Source: Limisphaerales bacterium
GTDB taxonomy: Bacteria; Verrucomicrobiota; Verrucomicrobiia; Limisphaerales; UBA1096
Assembly: GCA_004213515.1 (NCBI GenBank)
Contig: SHAK01000020.1
Location: 1 to 40,227, forward strand
Direction of reading: 5' to 3'
Length of the DNA: 40,227 bases
Below the pieces are notes generated by a model that was not told where the DNA came from, made no database searches, and saw only the letters and a program-made list of their open reading frames with translations. Of the stretch, positions 23,602 to 35,677 are shown one piece after another. The translations under genes were made by a program, and so were the position numbers. Position 1 is the first letter of the stretch. The number at the start of each line of letters is the position of its first letter.

Positions 23602-25782
23602 TTATGTACGTGCGGGCTTCTTGGTACTACCACTTATAACTTCTTCTGCAATATTGCCAGGTACTTGTTCAAAACTAAATGGTTCCATAGAATACGAAGC
23701 GCGACCTTTGGATAGTGATCTTACTGCAGTGGCATAGCCAAACATTTCCGCTAATGGAACCTCACAGGTCAAAGTACAAATCTGCTTGGAATCCATCTCC
23801 ATTCCTAAAATTTTCCCTCGGCGACGGTTTAAATCACCCATGACGTCACCTTGAGATACTTCAGGAGTTACAACTTCTACTTTCATTATCGGCTCAAGCA
23901 GAACTAGGTTAGCCTTTTTACAAGCTTCCTTAACTGCAAAAATTCCAGCCATCTTAAAAGCTAATTCATTTGAATCCACCTCGTGAAATGAACCATCTAC
24001 GACCTCTACTTTAACATCAACAAGAGGATATCCAGCCAACACTCCACCAGTAATAGCTTCACGAATACCGGACTCTACTGCGTTGTGGTATTCCTTTGGA
24101 ATAACACCCCCAACAATCTTGTTTTCTATTTCTATACCTTTTCCTCTCTCACTGGGAGCAATATTTATAACAGCGTGACCGTATTGACCTCGACCTCCAG
24201 ACTGGCGAACAAACTTGCCTTCTCCCTCAGCTGCAGCAGTAATTGCCTCGCGGTAAGAAATCTGAGGTGCCCCAACGGTAGCTTCCACTTTAAATTCACG
24301 AAGCATTCGATCTCGAATAATATCTAAATGCAACTCACCCATACCAGCTATTATCAACTGGCCTGTTTCATCATCAGTAAACATTCGAAAGGTTGGATCT
24401 TCTTCTGAAAGTCTCTGCAAAGCTTCAGACATTTTTTCACGATCACCATTCGAATTTGGCTCAACAGCCATTGAAATTACTGGCTCTGGAAATGTCGGCG
24501 GTTCGAGCATTACCTCTAGCTCTTTATCGCTTAAAGTGTCACCTGTTGTAACATTCTTTAGCCCTACTATGGCTGCAATATCTCCGGAATAAACGGTCTC
24601 TACATCTGTACGCTTGTCGGCCTGCAACATTATTAGACGACTAACTCGATCACGCTTTCGAGTACGAGGGTTGTAAATAGTATCACCCTTGTTCATTTGT
24701 CCAGAATAGACTCTAATAAAAACAAGTTTACCAACAAAAGGGTCAGTCCATAATTTGAAAGCTAGTGAGCAAAACTTACTACGATCATCAGGCTTAATAA
24801 CAACCTCTGTGGTCTCATCATCTGCCTCAACTCCAGTAGCAGGAGGAATATCAAGCGGCGAAGGAAGATAATCTACCACTGCATCCATCAATGGCTGGAC
24901 TCCTTTATTCTTAAATGCTGATCCGCCAAGCACAGGAACGAATTTGAGATCACAAGTTAAACGGCGAATTGCGATCTTTAAAACATCAGCTGTGACAGGT
25001 TTTTCTTCGAGAATCAATTCGGCAATTTCATCATCAAGATTAGAAACAGCCTCAATAAGTTGCTCCAATGCAAGCGCTGACTCCTCTTTCAATTCATCAG
25101 GAATATCTGTTATATCATACTTAATCCCTGTTTCATCATTTGAATCGTAAATTAAAGCTTTTTGATTAACTACGTCTACCACTCCACAAAGTTGATCCTC
25201 AGCCCCAACTGGAATACCAACTGGATGGGCCTCAGCTCCTAGCTTATTACGTAGATCTCCAAGAGCTTTATTAAAATCAGCACCGGTTCGATCCATTTTA
25301 TTAATAAAAGCGATCCTCGGAACACAGTACTTTGTAGCTTGTCTCCAAACTGTCTCCGATTGAGGCTGCACCCCTGCAACACCACAGAATACAGCTACGG
25401 CTCCATCAAGTACACGCATTGAACGTTCTACTTCCGCAGTGAAATCTACGTGGCCAGGGGTATCAATGATGTTAACTCGATTATCGATCTCCGTAAATAG
25501 CTTGGTAATGCCCTCTTCTTTTTGTTTCCAGAAACAAGTCGTGGCAGCTGAAGTAATTGTAATACCACGCTCCCTTTCTTGCTCCATCCAGTCTGTTACA
25601 GTGTTTCCATCATGCACCTCTCCAATTTTGTGCATAAAACCAGTGTAAAAAAGAACACGCTCAGTAGTTGTGGTTTTACCAGCATCGATATGAGCGGCAA
25701 TTCCTATATTCCGCGTGCGTTCTAGAGGAAACTCACGTTCCGGCGAGTTTATTTCTTTGTTATGTTCCAATCTGTCTGACAT
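23602..25782 (-). CDS. fusA: Elongation factor G
   Basis: The product is 726 residues against 704 in E. coli, with a longer N-terminal arm ([20 protein letters not shown]). EF-G drives ribosomal translocation with GTP. The G-domain motifs are complete: G1 AHIDAGKT at 30-37, switch region [12 protein letters not shown]3 DTPGHVDFT, and G4 NKMD. Domain IV has the loop [13 protein letters not shown], important for A-site entry, and domain V ends in [20 protein letters not shown]. It lies between rpsG and rpsJ in the str operon order. I read a single canonical translocase type, not the EF-G2 variety, but a second paralogue elsewhere cannot be excluded. Confidence 0.97.
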   Translation of the reverse strand: MSDRLEHNKEINSPEREFPLERTRNIGIAAHIDAGKTTTTERVLFYTGFMHKIGEVHDGNTVTDWMEQERERGITITSAATTCFWKQKEEGITKLFTEIDNRVNIIDTPGHVDFTAEVERSMRVLDGAVAVFCGVAGVQPQSETVWRQATKYCVPRIAFINKMDRTGADFNKALGDLRNKLGAEAHPVGIPVGAEDQLCGVVDVVNQKALIYDSNDETGIKYDITDIPDELKEESALALEQLIEAVSNLDDEIAELILEEKPVTADVLKIAIRRLTCDLKFVPVLGGSAFKNKGVQPLMDAVVDYLPSPLDIPPATGVEADDETTEVVIKPDDRSKFCSLAFKLWTDPFVGKLVFIRVYSGQMNKGDTIYNPRTRKRDRVSRLIMLQADKRTDVETVYSGDIAAIVGLKNVTTGDTLSDKELEVMLEPPTFPEPVISMAVEPNSNGDREKMSEALQRLSEEDPTFRMFTDDETGQLIIAGMGELHLDIIRDRMLREFKVEATVGAPQISYREAITAAAEGEGKFVRQSGGRGQYGHAVINIAPSERGKGIEIENKIVGGVIPKEYHNAVESGIREAITGGVLAGYPLVDVKVEVVDGSFHEVDSNELAFKMAGIFAVKEACKKANLVLLEPIMKVEVVTPEVSQGDVMGDLNRRRGKILGMEMDSKQICTLTCEVPLAEMFGYATAVRSLSKGRASYSMEPFSFEQVPGNIAEEVISGSTKKPART

Positions 25783-25866
25783 TTCTTATAATTAACACTC
25801 AAGAAACCAAATTAAATCCAAGCTATTTCAGAGAGCTTAACACCACATATAAACGGTAGTGCAATA

Positions 25867-25888
25867 GTAATTCTTGACTAGGAATTAC
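25867..25888 (-). other. Inverted repeat between rpsG and fusA
   Basis: GTAATTC and GAATTAC (25867-25873 and 25882-25888) pair perfectly around an 8-nt loop, starting 6 nt after the rpsG stop. No T-run follows, so it is not a standard terminator. It may be an mRNA processing or stability stem in the 112-nt gap before fusA. Confidence 0.35.
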
Positions 25889-25894
25889 AAAATT

Positions 25895-26368
25895 TTACCA
25901 ACGAAAATGCGCAAAAGCTTTATTCGATTGAGCCATTTTGTGCATTTCGTCTCTCTTACGGATACAACTTCCTTGGCCGTCACTCGCTTCGCGTATTTCG
26001 GTGGCCAATGCATCCATCATAAGCACACCCTTACGAGCATGCGAAAAATCAACTAACCATCGAAGCGCTAAGGCAACTTGACGATTTCCTCCAATTTCGA
26101 GTGGCACTTGGTAAGTCGCTCCACCCACACGGCGTGATTTGACTTCCAGTCGTGGACGGGCATTACCTACAGCTCTTTCCAATATTTCAAGCGGATTGGA
26201 TCCTTGGATTTCAGCAGCTATTTTATCAAATGCACCGTAAACAATTTTTTCCGCCACACTTTTCTTTCCTTTACGCATGGTAAAATTGACTAAAAGTGTT
26301 ACCAACTTACTCCCATAACGGGCATCAGGTGCTACATCTCGTTTTTCTGCTCTTCGGCGGCGGGCCAT
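25895..26368 (-). CDS. rpsG: 30S ribosomal protein S7
   Basis: The product is 157 residues, the usual length. S7 nucleates the 30S head and lies at the E-site. It starts MARRRRAEKRDVAPDARYGS and contains the signatures LVNFTMRKGKKSVAEKIVYG, ARPRLEVKSRRVGGATYQVP and IREASDGQGSCIRKRDEMHK, ending in AQSNKAFAHFRW. It lies between rpsL and fusA as in the str operon. Confidence 0.98.
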   Translation of the reverse strand: MARRRRAEKRDVAPDARYGSKLVTLLVNFTMRKGKKSVAEKIVYGAFDKIAAEIQGSNPLEILERAVGNARPRLEVKSRRVGGATYQVPLEIGGNRQVALALRWLVDFSHARKGVLMMDALATEIREASDGQGSCIRKRDEMHKMAQSNKAFAHFRW

Positions 26369-26393
26369 ATCTATTATGTCTTCTTTCTAAAAA

Positions 26394-26777
26394 TTATTTT
26401 TTGGCAGCCTTAGGTCTTTTGACCCCATACTTGGAACGACTGCGACGACGTTTTTCAACACCAGTTGCATCTAAAGCACCTCGAACCACGTGGTACCGAA
26501 CACCTGGAAGATCCTTTACACGCCCTCCTCGAACTAACACAATCGAGTGCTCCTGCAAGCTATGACCCTCATCCGGTATATAAGCAATAATCTCAAAGCC
26601 ATTGGTAAGTCGGACTTTAGCAACCTTCCGCATAGCTGAGTTGGGCTTTTTAGGCGTACGAGTGTAAACCTGCAAACAAACACCACGTTTAAAAGGACAA
26701 TTGTCCAGCGCTCTCGACGCTGACTTGCTCTTTACTCTTGCCCGTCCCTTACGGACCAGTTGGTTAATTGTAGGCAT
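26394..26777 (-). CDS. rpsL: 30S ribosomal protein S12
   Basis: The product is 127 residues (124 in E. coli). S12 monitors codon-anticodon pairing at the A-site. It reads [20 protein letters not shown], then [20 protein letters not shown], which keeps the lysine altered in streptomycin resistance, and [19 protein letters not shown], which keeps the Lys-Asp of the second streptomycin site. By these residues it is predicted streptomycin-sensitive. It is preceded by a 135-nt leader with possible secondary structure and begins the str part of the cluster. Confidence 0.98.
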   Translation of the reverse strand: MPTINQLVRKGRARVKSKSASRALDNCPFKRGVCLQVYTRTPKKPNSAMRKVAKVRLTNGFEIIAYIPDEGHSLQEHSIVLVRGGRVKDLPGVRYHVVRGALDATGVEKRRRSRSKYGVKRPKAAKK

Positions 26778-26804
26778 TAAAAATCTTGTAATCTAATATT
26801 AATA

Positions 26805-26838
26805 GGGCAAAAAGCTCTTTTTCCCCACGGGGGCGGGG
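26805..26838 (-). promoter_or_regulatory. Structured segment upstream of rpsL
   Basis: Within the 135-nt rpoC-rpsL gap, CCCC at 26823-26826 can pair either with GGG at 26805-26807, through an AAAAAG/CTTTTT stem, or with G-runs at 26829-26838. The two pairings exclude each other, a layout seen in attenuators, but no clean terminator T-run follows. A -35-like TTGCAT and -10-like TACTCT lie just upstream in the transcribed direction and are weak. Confidence 0.3.
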
Positions 26839-26912
26839 AGAGTAACAAAACCCATTTTCTATGCAATAGGTTTTTTTATATTTTTCAATAAATAGCGCCG
26901 AATAAATCAAGA

Positions 26913-29900
26913 CTAACCCAAAAGTGGATTATCAAATATTGGCTCCTCTTTCTCTTCTTCCTCGGTCTCGGGTGCTTCAATTTCCTCAACTAAAGGCTTA
27001 AGTTTTACATCTCGATGAAGGTCTGCACCTGTTCCAGCTGGCACAATATGACCCATAATCACGTTTTCCTTAAATCCTTTCAGATTATCTACTTTTCCAA
27101 GGGTAGCCGCATCAGTAAGAACCCTAGTTGTATCTTGAAACGAAGCAGCACTTAAGAAACTCTCTGTTTCGAGTGAAGCCTTGGTAATTCCAAGTAAAAC
27201 TGGCTGACCTTCAGCCGGTTGACCTCCCATTTTTTCAATCTCTTCGTTTTCTTTCTCAAATGTAAGCTTTTCAATTTGCTCACCCCATAAGAAAGAAGTA
27301 TCTCCAGTTTCTGATATACGAACTTTACGCATCATCTGGCGTGCAATGATCTCTATGTGCTTATCATTAATCGTTACTCCTTGAAGTCGATAAACTTCTT
27401 GCACCTCATTTACTAAATGATCCTGCAATTCCTTAGGGCCGCTAACATCAAGTATCTCATGTGGATCTACAGGGCCTTCAGTCAACTGCTGCCCTCTCTC
27501 TACCATGTCACCCTTAAATACAATCACATGCTTACCGATAGGAATTAGATGTTCTTCTTCTTCCCCTGATTCCACATCTCGAATAATAATGGAACGCTTA
27601 CCTCTCACAGTTGGTCCAAAATCGACCAATCCATCAATTCTTGAGATTTCTGAAGCATCCTTTGGCTTACGAGCTTCAAATAATTCAGCTACACGAGGCA
27701 AACCACCAGTAATATCTTTTGTCTTAGAAGCTTTCCGAGGTGTTTTAGCCATCAAGCTGCCTGCTACAATTGTATCCCCTTCCTCAACTACAATATGAGC
27801 ACCAGAAGGAATAGCATAATTGGCAATTGCTTCCCCTTTGCTGTTTTCTACTATTACTTGAGGATGTAAGTCCTCCTTATAATCAATAACCACCAATGAT
27901 AACTGACCTGTTGCATCATCCATTTCCTGTTTAATGGTAACGCCATCAATAATGTCGTGAAACTTGATAGTCCCTGGTTTCTCCGAAATAATAGGCACAT
28001 TATAAGGATCCCACTGAACAAAAACTTCTTCTTTCTTTACCTTACCTCCATCTGGAATACTAATTACAGAACCAATAACAACATTATAACTTTCTAACTC
28101 GTCGCCCGTCTTTTCATCTAGAACAAATACCATTCCATTCTTATTGAGAACAATACTGTTGCCGTCCTCTAGATCGACTTTACGCAAATCCTTATATTTA
28201 AGAACACCATTATTACGCGCCAAAATTTGAGGCTGTTTAAAAACCGAGGATGCTGTTCCACCTATGTGGAATGTACGCATAGTCAGCTGTGTACCAGGCT
28301 CACCAATTGATTGCGCAGCAATAATACCTACTGCTGTTCCCATTTCTGCGAGTTCACCAGTAGCTAAATTAATTCCATAACATTTCTGACAAACTCCTCG
28401 CTTCGATTCACATGTCAAAACTGAACGAATTCTTACTCGATTGATTCCAGCGTCATCTATTGCTTTAGCATGTACTTCATCAATCGTTTGAGCTGATTCA
28501 CAGAGTAAAACCTCCGGGTTAGTTGGATCAGGTATATCTTCAACCGCAGTTCGGCCTTCAAGACGATCTTTAAGTTTGACAACTTCGTCTTCTCCTTCGT
28601 AGATAGCCTCTCTCCAAATACCATTGGTTGTTCCACAATCTAACTCAAAAATTATTAGATCCTGCGAGACATCAACTAACTTACGCGTTAGGTATCCGGA
28701 GTCAGCTGTTTTTAATGCTGTATCAGCTAAGCCCTTGCGAGCACCATGCGTTGAAATAAAATAATCTAGTACAGTAAGCCCTTCACGGAAATTAGCTAAA
28801 ATGGGTTTTTCAATAATATCTCCTGAGGGTTTCGCCATAAGGCCTCGTATGCCAGACAGCTGACGAACCTGCTGACGATTTCCGCGAGCGCCTGAATCGA
28901 CCATTAGCCAAACTGGATTAAACTCATCGCTTCCACCGTTGTGATCTAACACCTTAAGCATTACATCTGCAATCTGATCAGTACAATGTGTCCATATATC
29001 AATCACTTTGTTGTAGCGCTCACCAGGAGTTATCACACCATTACGGTATTGCTTATCAACATCTGCAATTTGCTTATGCGCTTTATCAATTTCCTTGGCC
29101 TTTTCCTTAGGAATAATCATATCCTCGAAACCCATAGAAATCCCAGCCTTAGTTGCCTCGGTAAAACCTAGTTTCTTAAGTTCATCCAGGACTTTAACAG
29201 TAACTTCATGACCGCAAAATTTATAACAATTTGAAATAATATCTCCCAAAGCACCTTTATTAACCACAATGTTTGGAAAGCCGATTTCTTCTGGCCAAAT
29301 CTCACTGAATACAACTCTGCCAACAGTAGTTTCTATGATTTTGCTTTTAGGGTCAGCATACGGAGCTTCCCTTCCAATGTCTGGATTTGATAACCGAACC
29401 ACATCATGAATACCTAAAGCGCCGTCAGCAAATGCAAATAAAGCTTCTCCTTTAGTGCCAAATAAACTCACATGTTTTTGTTTCTCTCTAACAAATTTTC
29501 TTGGCGTAGCAGTTAGGTAATAGCAACCAAGCACAATGTCCTGAGAAGGGGTAATAATAGGCTTACCGCTTGAGGGCGAAAACAGGTTGTTAGGTGCCAT
29601 CATCAACAACCGCGCCTCCATTTGAGCCTCAACTGACAATGGCACATGAACAGCCATTTGATCGCCATCAAAATCAGCGTTATAAGCACTACAGGTTAAA
29701 GGATGCAATCGGATTGCCTCACCCTCAATAAGTGTTGGCTCAAAGGCTTGAATTGATAAACGGTGCAAAGTTGGTGCACGATTAAGTAAAACGGGATGTT
29801 CTTTGGTTACTTCTTCAAGAACATCCCAAACCTCGATAGTTTGACGCTCGATAAGTTTCTTGGCTGAACGAACAGTATGAACATAACCCAAATCTTTTAA

Positions 29901-31088
29901 ACGACGGATTATGAATGGTTCAAAAAGAACTAAAGCCATTTTTTTTGGCAAACCACACTGATGAAGTTTCAAATCCGGACCTATCACGATAACAGATCGG
30001 CCAGAATAATCTACGCGCTTACCAAGAAGATTTTGACGAAAACGACCGCTTTTACCCTTCAGCATATCACTTAACGACTTGAGGGCTCGATTGCCTGCGC
30101 CAGTCACTGCCCGACCGTGTCTTCCGTTATCAAACAAAGCATCAACAGCCTCCTGTAACATACGTTTCTCATTACGAATAATAACCTCAGGAGTCTTGAG
30201 CGCCAAAAGATTTTTCAATCGATTATTCCTATTGATCACTCGCCTATAAAGATCGTTTAAATCAGAAGTAGCGAAGCGTCCCCCTTCAAGAGGCACCAAC
30301 GGCCGCAAATCTGGTGGTATAACCGGAAGCACAGTCAACACCATCCACTCAGGACGGCTTTTTGATTTAATAAAACCCTGATAAACTTTAATTCGCTTGG
30401 CTAGTTTCTTACGTATTTGCTTACTACGCGTCTCAGTCATAGCTTGCTGTAATTGATCGATCCCAGCCTCTAAATCAATAAGTGCTGCGGCATCATGAAC
30501 CGCCTCAGCACCCATCTTTGCAATAAACGCATCTGGCCCATAAGTATCCTTAGCTTCACGAAACTCTACCTCTGTAAGCAATTGATGCTTCTCAAGCGGA
30601 GTATCACCTGGATCAACAACTAGATAATCCTCATAATAAATTACCCTTTCTAGATTACGTGCTGTTACATCTAGCACCAAACCAATACGCGAAGGCATAC
30701 ACTTGAAAAACCAAATGTGAGTAACTGGCACAGCCAATTCTATATGCCCCATTCGCTCGCGTCTTACACGCGCCTGTGTTACCTCAACACCACAACGATC
30801 ACAAACCACACCTCGATGCTTTATTCGTTTATATTTACCGCAAGAACACTCCCAATCTTTAACAGGGCCAAAGATACGCTCACAAAAAAGCCCTCCTTTT
30901 TCTGGTTTAAAAGTTCGGTAGTTGATTGTCTCAGGATTTTTCACTTCACCTTTAGACCAAGATCTAATGGACTCAGGTGACGCAACCGCAATGGCAACGT
31001 GATCCACATGGTTAACTTTTTCTAGACCGAGCAACTCGCGTGAGGATTCTACTCCGAGTAAATCGCTTGAAGATTCTGTATTAATCAT
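26913..31088 (-). CDS. rpoC: RNA polymerase beta' subunit
   Basis: The product is 1,391 residues, close to the 1,407 of E. coli. It forms one side of the active-site cleft. Zinc site 1 is C81, C83, C96, C99 ([20 protein letters not shown]). The catalytic Mg loop is NADFDGD at 470-476. A second zinc site is visible in [11 protein letters not shown], and the trigger-loop region follows in [20 protein letters not shown]. The N-terminus carries a short internal duplication (ESSSDLLGV / ESSRELLGL) before the conserved [20 protein letters not shown]. The acidic tail ([21 protein letters not shown]) is not unusual. It starts 36 nt after rpoB. Confidence 0.98.
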   Translation of the reverse strand: MINTESSSDLLGVESSRELLGLEKVNHVDHVAIAVASPESIRSWSKGEVKNPETINYRTFKPEKGGLFCERIFGPVKDWECSCGKYKRIKHRGVVCDRCGVEVTQARVRRERMGHIELAVPVTHIWFFKCMPSRIGLVLDVTARNLERVIYYEDYLVVDPGDTPLEKHQLLTEVEFREAKDTYGPDAFIAKMGAEAVHDAAALIDLEAGIDQLQQAMTETRSKQIRKKLAKRIKVYQGFIKSKSRPEWMVLTVLPVIPPDLRPLVPLEGGRFATSDLNDLYRRVINRNNRLKNLLALKTPEVIIRNEKRMLQEAVDALFDNGRHGRAVTGAGNRALKSLSDMLKGKSGRFRQNLLGKRVDYSGRSVIVIGPDLKLHQCGLPKKMALVLFEPFIIRRLKDLGYVHTVRSAKKLIERQTIEVWDVLEEVTKEHPVLLNRAPTLHRLSIQAFEPTLIEGEAIRLHPLTCSAYNADFDGDQMAVHVPLSVEAQMEARLLMMAPNNLFSPSSGKPIITPSQDIVLGCYYLTATPRKFVREKQKHVSLFGTKGEALFAFADGALGIHDVVRLSNPDIGREAPYADPKSKIIETTVGRVVFSEIWPEEIGFPNIVVNKGALGDIISNCYKFCGHEVTVKVLDELKKLGFTEATKAGISMGFEDMIIPKEKAKEIDKAHKQIADVDKQYRNGVITPGERYNKVIDIWTHCTDQIADVMLKVLDHNGGSDEFNPVWLMVDSGARGNRQQVRQLSGIRGLMAKPSGDIIEKPILANFREGLTVLDYFISTHGARKGLADTALKTADSGYLTRKLVDVSQDLIIFELDCGTTNGIWREAIYEGEDEVVKLKDRLEGRTAVEDIPDPTNPEVLLCESAQTIDEVHAKAIDDAGINRVRIRSVLTCESKRGVCQKCYGINLATGELAEMGTAVGIIAAQSIGEPGTQLTMRTFHIGGTASSVFKQPQILARNNGVLKYKDLRKVDLEDGNSIVLNKNGMVFVLDEKTGDELESYNVVIGSVISIPDGGKVKKEEVFVQWDPYNVPIISEKPGTIKFHDIIDGVTIKQEMDDATGQLSLVVIDYKEDLHPQVIVENSKGEAIANYAIPSGAHIVVEEGDTIVAGSLMAKTPRKASKTKDITGGLPRVAELFEARKPKDASEISRIDGLVDFGPTVRGKRSIIIRDVESGEEEEHLIPIGKHVIVFKGDMVERGQQLTEGPVDPHEILDVSGPKELQDHLVNEVQEVYRLQGVTINDKHIEIIARQMMRKVRISETGDTSFLWGEQIEKLTFEKENEEIEKMGGQPAEGQPVLLGITKASLETESFLSAASFQDTTRVLTDAATLGKVDNLKGFKENVIMGHIVPAGTGADLHRDVKLKPLVEEIEAPETEEEEKEEPIFDNPLLG

Positions 31089-31124
31089 TTTTTAACTTCG
31101 TATATGGTTTACTGCTGACTTTAT

Positions 31125-34100
31125 TTACTCTCCTAAAAACGCCTGAGGCAAAACGCTCTCGACTTTAGCTTGTTGCACTGGATTATTATAGCCCACTGAA
31201 ACATTCAGACCCAGAGACTGCATTTCCTTAACTAGAACATTGAAAGATTCGGGTATTCCAGCTTCGAGAGCATGGTCTCCTTTTACGATGCTTTCGTATA
31301 TTCGAGTACGACCTTGAACATCATCAGACTTAACTGTTAATAATTCCTGCAACATATAAGCGGCACCATAAGCTTCCATGGCCCAAACCTCCATCTCTCC
31401 AAAACGCTGCCCTCCATACTGAGCCTTACCTCCTAAAGGTTGTTGAGTAACTAGAGAGTATGGCCCTACTGCGCGAGCATGAATCTTATCTGCAACTAAA
31501 TGCCCAAGCTTGAGCATGTAAGTGTATCCGACAACGACCTCTTGATCGATCCTTTCGCCTGAATGCCCATCATATAAATAAGCCTTACCATGAGCCGGCA
31601 ATTTAGCTTCAATAAGATAGTCCCTGATTTTCCCCTCTCCAATTCCATCAAATACAGGGGTTGCAATCTTTATATCTAACTTTTGACAGGCCCAACCTAA
31701 ATGGGTCTCAAACACCTGCCCTACGTTCATTCGAGAAGGGACTCCAAGTGGATTTAGGATCAAATCTATAGGTGTTCCATCCTCTAGGTATGGCATATCT
31801 TCTTCAGGGATGATCTTAGCCACAACACCTTTGTTTCCATGACGCCCAGCCATCTTATCTCCGACAGATAATTTTCGCTTAGAAGCGATAAAAACACGAA
31901 CAGATTTGATAACGCCAGAATCAATTTCATCACCAGCAGCTACTCGATTAGCCTGCTCTTTATGTTTCGTTTTAAGATCATCAAACCGTTTGGTAAAGCC
32001 ACTAATAATCTCTAGAATCTTATTCTTAATAGGTGAAGGATCAATCGAGATTTGATCATAAACTTGAGAAAGCTTGCGAAGTAATGTCTTAGTTATTTTT
32101 CGGTTTGCGGGAATAATAACCTCACCTGAAATTGAATTGGTGACATCCAAAGGAATCTTTTCACCTAACAATATGTTACTTAAATTTTCGGTTAAATCCT
32201 CATGAAGATCACTCAACTCTTTCTTATACTCATCATTAAGTGCCTTTGCTTGTTTTTTAGCTTCATTTTCCTTGGATTTAGCGCCTTTATCATTCTCTTT
32301 TTTTGCAGAGACTTTTACATCCATTACCTTGCCGTAAACACCTGAAGGCACCTTGAGAGAAGAATCTTTTACGTCTGCGGCCTTCTCACCAAAAATAGCC
32401 CTTAACAAACGTTCCTCGGGAGCTAGCTCCGTTTCACTTTTAGGAGTAATCTTACCCACCAAAATATCACCAGGTTTAACCTCAGCACCTATCCTAACTA
32501 CTCCATCCAAATCAAGGTTCTTTAGTGTCTCTTCACCCAAATTAGGAATATCTCGTGTGATTTCCTCAGGACCAAGCTTGGTATCTCTAGCAGCCACTTC
32601 GTACTCAGCAATATGAATAGATGTATAAACATCGTCCTTTACAATTCGCTCACTTATACAAATTGCATCCTCAAAGTTGTATCCATTCCAAGGCATATAC
32701 GCGACTAATACATTACGGCCAAGGGAGATTTCCCCTCCTTTTGTACTCGGCCCATCCGCAATCACATCACCTTTCTTTATTTTGTCACCAATTTTAACAA
32801 GTGCCTTTTGATTAATACATGTGCCAGCGTTAGATCGATGGAACTTTCGCATCGAATAAACCCAACAGCCCTCTTCGGGACGATGTTTTAATTTCCTACG
32901 ACCTTCTGGAAGTTCTCCGTTTTTGGTTATGACAACTCGATCTGCAGTTACAGAAGCCACCACCCCATCAATTTCAGAAGAAACAACAGCGTAAGAATCT
33001 TTTGCAACTTTAGACTCCATCCCAGTTGCAACAAAAGGGGATTCTGGTTTTAACAATGGAACCGCTTGCCTCTGCATATTAGAACCCATCAGCGCACGAT
33101 TGGCGTCATCATGCTCTAAAAACGGAATCATGCTTGCCGCCACTGAAACCAACTGCTTAGGTGACACATCCATATAGTCAACCTTATCTATAGAGCGGTC
33201 TATAAAGTCACCACGAAATCTGCAGGTTACCAAGTCAGTTGTAAAATTACCCTTTTCATCAATAGGCTGGTTAGCCTGAGCAACATAATACTTCTCTTCT
33301 AAGTCACCAGTAAGGTAATCAACCTTGGATGTTACTCTTCCTTTAACAACTTTTCTATAGGGACTTTCAATAAAGCCAAAATCATTAACTCGTGCAAAAG
33401 TAGCCAAACTTGCAATCAATCCAATATTTGGTCCTTCTGGAGTCTCCACTGGACAGATACGGCCATAATGAGATGGATGAACATCACGCACCTCAAATCC
33501 AGCTCGCTCGCGAGACAAGCCACCAGGACCGAGCGCTGAAAGCCTGCGCTTATGAGTCATTTCAGCCAATGGATTTATCTGATCCATAAACTGAGACAAT
33601 TGACTTCGACCAAAGAAATCTCTAACCACAGCTGATAAAGCTTTTGGGTTAATCAACTTAGCAGGAGTCATAGTGTCCAACTCTTGATCAAACAAGGTCA
33701 TCCGCTCCTTAACTAAGCGTTCAGTACGAGCTAATCCCACTCGACATTGGTTAGCAAGAAGCTCACCAACAGTTCGCACACGGCGACTTCCCAAATGATC
33801 AATATCATCAATGGTTCCATCACCTAATTTGAGTCGAAGCAAATACTTTGTAGCCTCGATCAAATCTTCTTTCATCAATGTACGAGAGCCATCATCACCT
33901 TTGAGCCCTAATTTTTGGTTAATTTTGTATCTTCCTACACGACCTAAATCATAGCGTTTAGCATCAAAAAATAGACGTTTAACAAGAGCACGCGCATTGG
34001 CTGGTGTAGGTGGATCCCCAGGTCGAAGACGCCTGTAAATCTCTTTCAAAGCCTCCTCTTCATTGTGAGTCGGATCTTTAGCCATACAGCGAATAATTAA

Positions 34101-34970
34101 CCCTTCATCACTGGAAACATCAACAATTTGAATTTTCTTTACCCCTAATTCGCTAATTCGCTTTATTACTGCTTTAGATAGTGGTTCAAATGCACGAGCA
34201 ACAACAATACCCTTAGATGGCTCGACTAAATCACTAATGAGCACATTGTCTTCGAGATTATCCATCTGCTCAGCCTTCTTGGTGGTAATCTCCTTAATAT
34301 CGTAAAAAGTATTCAGCAAAGAAGCATCACTGCTGGTATCATCACCTTCAAGAAAGTTAATCGCTCGTAGGAAGGTGGTAATTAAAAACTTTCGGCGACG
34401 CTTTTTTCTATCAAGATAGACATAAAGCATATCGCTAGTATCAAATTGAGCTTCAAACCATGAACCCCGATCTGGAATTATACGGAATGAGTTCAGAGTT
34501 TTACCGTTTGGATGCTTTGTTGCTTCAAAAGCTACACCTGGTGATCGATGTAACTGACTGACTATTACCCTCTCAGCACCATTTATAACGAAACTACCTT
34601 GTGGAGTAATGAGTGGAATCTCACCCATAAAAACACGTTCCTCTTTGGTGCCATTTTCATCTTTAAGTTGAAAGATAACATGTAACGGAGAACCGTATGT
34701 TTGCCCATCATCAATACATTCCAGCCAAGTTAATTTGGGAGCACCAATTTCATAGTGGTCATACCTAAGCACAACTTTCTCGTCATAACTTTCAACAGGA
34801 AATATTTCATTAAACACAGCCTCCAAGCCAGTGTTTTGTCTTTTCGCAGGACTAACTTCCGCCTGAAGAAATTCATGGTAAGAATTTACCTGGATTTCTA
34901 TTAGATTTGGCGGAGCAATGATTTCTTTAATCTTGCCAAAGTTTATACGCTCTTTTGATGAGGTAGACAT
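31125..34970 (-). CDS. rpoB: RNA polymerase beta subunit
   Basis: The product is 1,281 residues (1,342 in E. coli). The N-terminal lobes start [20 protein letters not shown]. The rifampicin region reads [20 protein letters not shown] followed by [20 protein letters not shown], with the wild-type Gln, Asp, His and Ser/Leu positions, so it looks rifampicin-sensitive. The C-terminal active-site part has [20 protein letters not shown] and ends in the clamp sequence with [20 protein letters not shown]. It is preceded by a 198-nt gap holding the rplL terminator and a small hairpin. Confidence 0.98.
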   Translation of the reverse strand: MSTSSKERINFGKIKEIIAPPNLIEIQVNSYHEFLQAEVSPAKRQNTGLEAVFNEIFPVESYDEKVVLRYDHYEIGAPKLTWLECIDDGQTYGSPLHVIFQLKDENGTKEERVFMGEIPLITPQGSFVINGAERVIVSQLHRSPGVAFEATKHPNGKTLNSFRIIPDRGSWFEAQFDTSDMLYVYLDRKKRRRKFLITTFLRAINFLEGDDTSSDASLLNTFYDIKEITTKKAEQMDNLEDNVLISDLVEPSKGIVVARAFEPLSKAVIKRISELGVKKIQIVDVSSDEGLIIRCMAKDPTHNEEEALKEIYRRLRPGDPPTPANARALVKRLFFDAKRYDLGRVGRYKINQKLGLKGDDGSRTLMKEDLIEATKYLLRLKLGDGTIDDIDHLGSRRVRTVGELLANQCRVGLARTERLVKERMTLFDQELDTMTPAKLINPKALSAVVRDFFGRSQLSQFMDQINPLAEMTHKRRLSALGPGGLSRERAGFEVRDVHPSHYGRICPVETPEGPNIGLIASLATFARVNDFGFIESPYRKVVKGRVTSKVDYLTGDLEEKYYVAQANQPIDEKGNFTTDLVTCRFRGDFIDRSIDKVDYMDVSPKQLVSVAASMIPFLEHDDANRALMGSNMQRQAVPLLKPESPFVATGMESKVAKDSYAVVSSEIDGVVASVTADRVVITKNGELPEGRRKLKHRPEEGCWVYSMRKFHRSNAGTCINQKALVKIGDKIKKGDVIADGPSTKGGEISLGRNVLVAYMPWNGYNFEDAICISERIVKDDVYTSIHIAEYEVAARDTKLGPEEITRDIPNLGEETLKNLDLDGVVRIGAEVKPGDILVGKITPKSETELAPEERLLRAIFGEKAADVKDSSLKVPSGVYGKVMDVKVSAKKENDKGAKSKENEAKKQAKALNDEYKKELSDLHEDLTENLSNILLGEKIPLDVTNSISGEVIIPANRKITKTLLRKLSQVYDQISIDPSPIKNKILEIISGFTKRFDDLKTKHKEQANRVAAGDEIDSGVIKSVRVFIASKRKLSVGDKMAGRHGNKGVVAKIIPEEDMPYLEDGTPIDLILNPLGVPSRMNVGQVFETHLGWACQKLDIKIATPVFDGIGEGKIRDYLIEAKLPAHGKAYLYDGHSGERIDQEVVVGYTYMLKLGHLVADKIHARAVGPYSLVTQQPLGGKAQYGGQRFGEMEVWAMEAYGAAYMLQELLTVKSDDVQGRTRIYESIVKGDHALEAGIPESFNVLVKEMQSLGLNVSVGYNNPVQQAKVESVLPQAFLGE

Positions 34971-34989
34971 TTATATTTTAGGGTTGGGG

Positions 34990-35008
34990 TCCTAGTTCTT
35001 CGCTAGGA
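34990..35008 (-). other. Small hairpin in the rpoB leader
   Basis: TCCTAG and CTAGGA (34990-34995 and 35003-35008) pair perfectly with a 7-nt loop, about 20 nt upstream of the rpoB ATG. It could affect ribosome access or mark a processing site, as RNase III cleavage does in the enteric rplL-rpoB gap. It is short, so its importance is uncertain. Confidence 0.3.
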
Positions 35009-35128
35009 AGTTTATGCACAATAAAAAACGACGAACCATTTCCCTTATTATAATAAGAGTAAATCTTCATCGACGTCCGGCCAATTAAGGCCTTAAAAAT
35101 TATATTATTTCCCAAAAGCAGGAATCGC

Positions 35129-35157
35129 AAAAAGCTTGGGGCTCATGAGCCCCAAGC
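35129..35157 (-). terminator. Terminator/attenuator between rplL and rpoB
   Basis: A perfect 24-nt palindrome (arms GCTTGGGGCTCA and TGAGCCCCAAGC, 35134-35157) begins 12 nt after the rplL stop and is followed on the transcribed strand by five T residues. In E. coli the same place holds an attenuator that lets only a fraction of transcripts into rpoBC, which matches the needed protein ratios. The same role is likely here. Confidence 0.8.
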
Positions 35158-35168
35158 CTAAATGCTAA

Positions 35169-35552
35169 TTATTTAATCTCGATGGCGGCTCCAGCAGCCT
35201 CGAGTTTTGTTTTGGCGGCTTCAGCATCGTCTTTAGACGCGCCTTCTAATACCGCTATAGGGGCACCTTCAACCAAGCCTTTAGCTTCTGCTAAGCCCAA
35301 GCCGGATTTAACTTCACGCACAGCCTTGATAACCTGAATCTTTTTTCCTCCATCACTAGTGAGGATAACATCAAATTCAGTCTTCTCTTCGGCTGGTGCA
35401 GCGTCGCCGCCTCCGCCTCCGCCTGCGGCCGCAACCGCAACCGGCGCAGCAGCGCTGACGCCCCATTTATCTTCTAATGCTTTGACTAGGTCAGCAGCCT
35501 CAAGGACTGTCAAACCACTCAACTCTTCTACTATTTTATCTATATCTGCCAT
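35169..35552 (-). CDS. rplL: 50S ribosomal protein L7/L12
   Basis: The product is 127 residues, the normal length. L7/L12 forms the multimeric stalk that recruits translational GTPases. The N-terminal dimer domain is [20 protein letters not shown], the hinge is Ala/Gly-rich ([17 protein letters not shown]), and the C-terminal domain has [20 protein letters not shown] and [18 protein letters not shown]. It follows rplJ by 125 nt and has a 16-nt palindrome in its leader. Confidence 0.98.
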   Translation of the reverse strand: MADIDKIVEELSGLTVLEAADLVKALEDKWGVSAAAPVAVAAAGGGGGGDAAPAEEKTEFDVILTSDGGKKIQVIKAVREVKSGLGLAEAKGLVEGAPIAVLEGASKDDAEAAKTKLEAAGAAIEIK

Positions 35553-35574
35553 TGTATCAACTTAGTTTCGTCGC

Positions 35575-35590
35575 TCTCAGGGCCCTGAGA
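35575..35590 (-). other. Perfect 16-nt palindrome upstream of rplL
   Basis: TCTCAGGGCCCTGAGA is its own reverse complement and sits 22 nt before the rplL start, in a GC-richer stretch of the 125-nt rplJ-rplL gap. As RNA it forms a 6-bp stem with a GGCC loop. As DNA it would suit a dimeric regulator. No T-run follows, so I do not call it a terminator. Confidence 0.5.
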
Positions 35591-35677
35591 ATTTCAGCAC
35601 GCAGCCGCGAACCGACGAGTTACTCTTGTTGGTTTCTCTGTTCCGACACTCATCGGGAGAGAAAATTCAAAAAATCT

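Noticed and set aside
23589-23633. Longer rpsJ start at 23633 (117 residues)
   Set aside because: It would overlap fusA and add 15 residues unlike S10; ATG 23588 gives the standard 102-residue protein.
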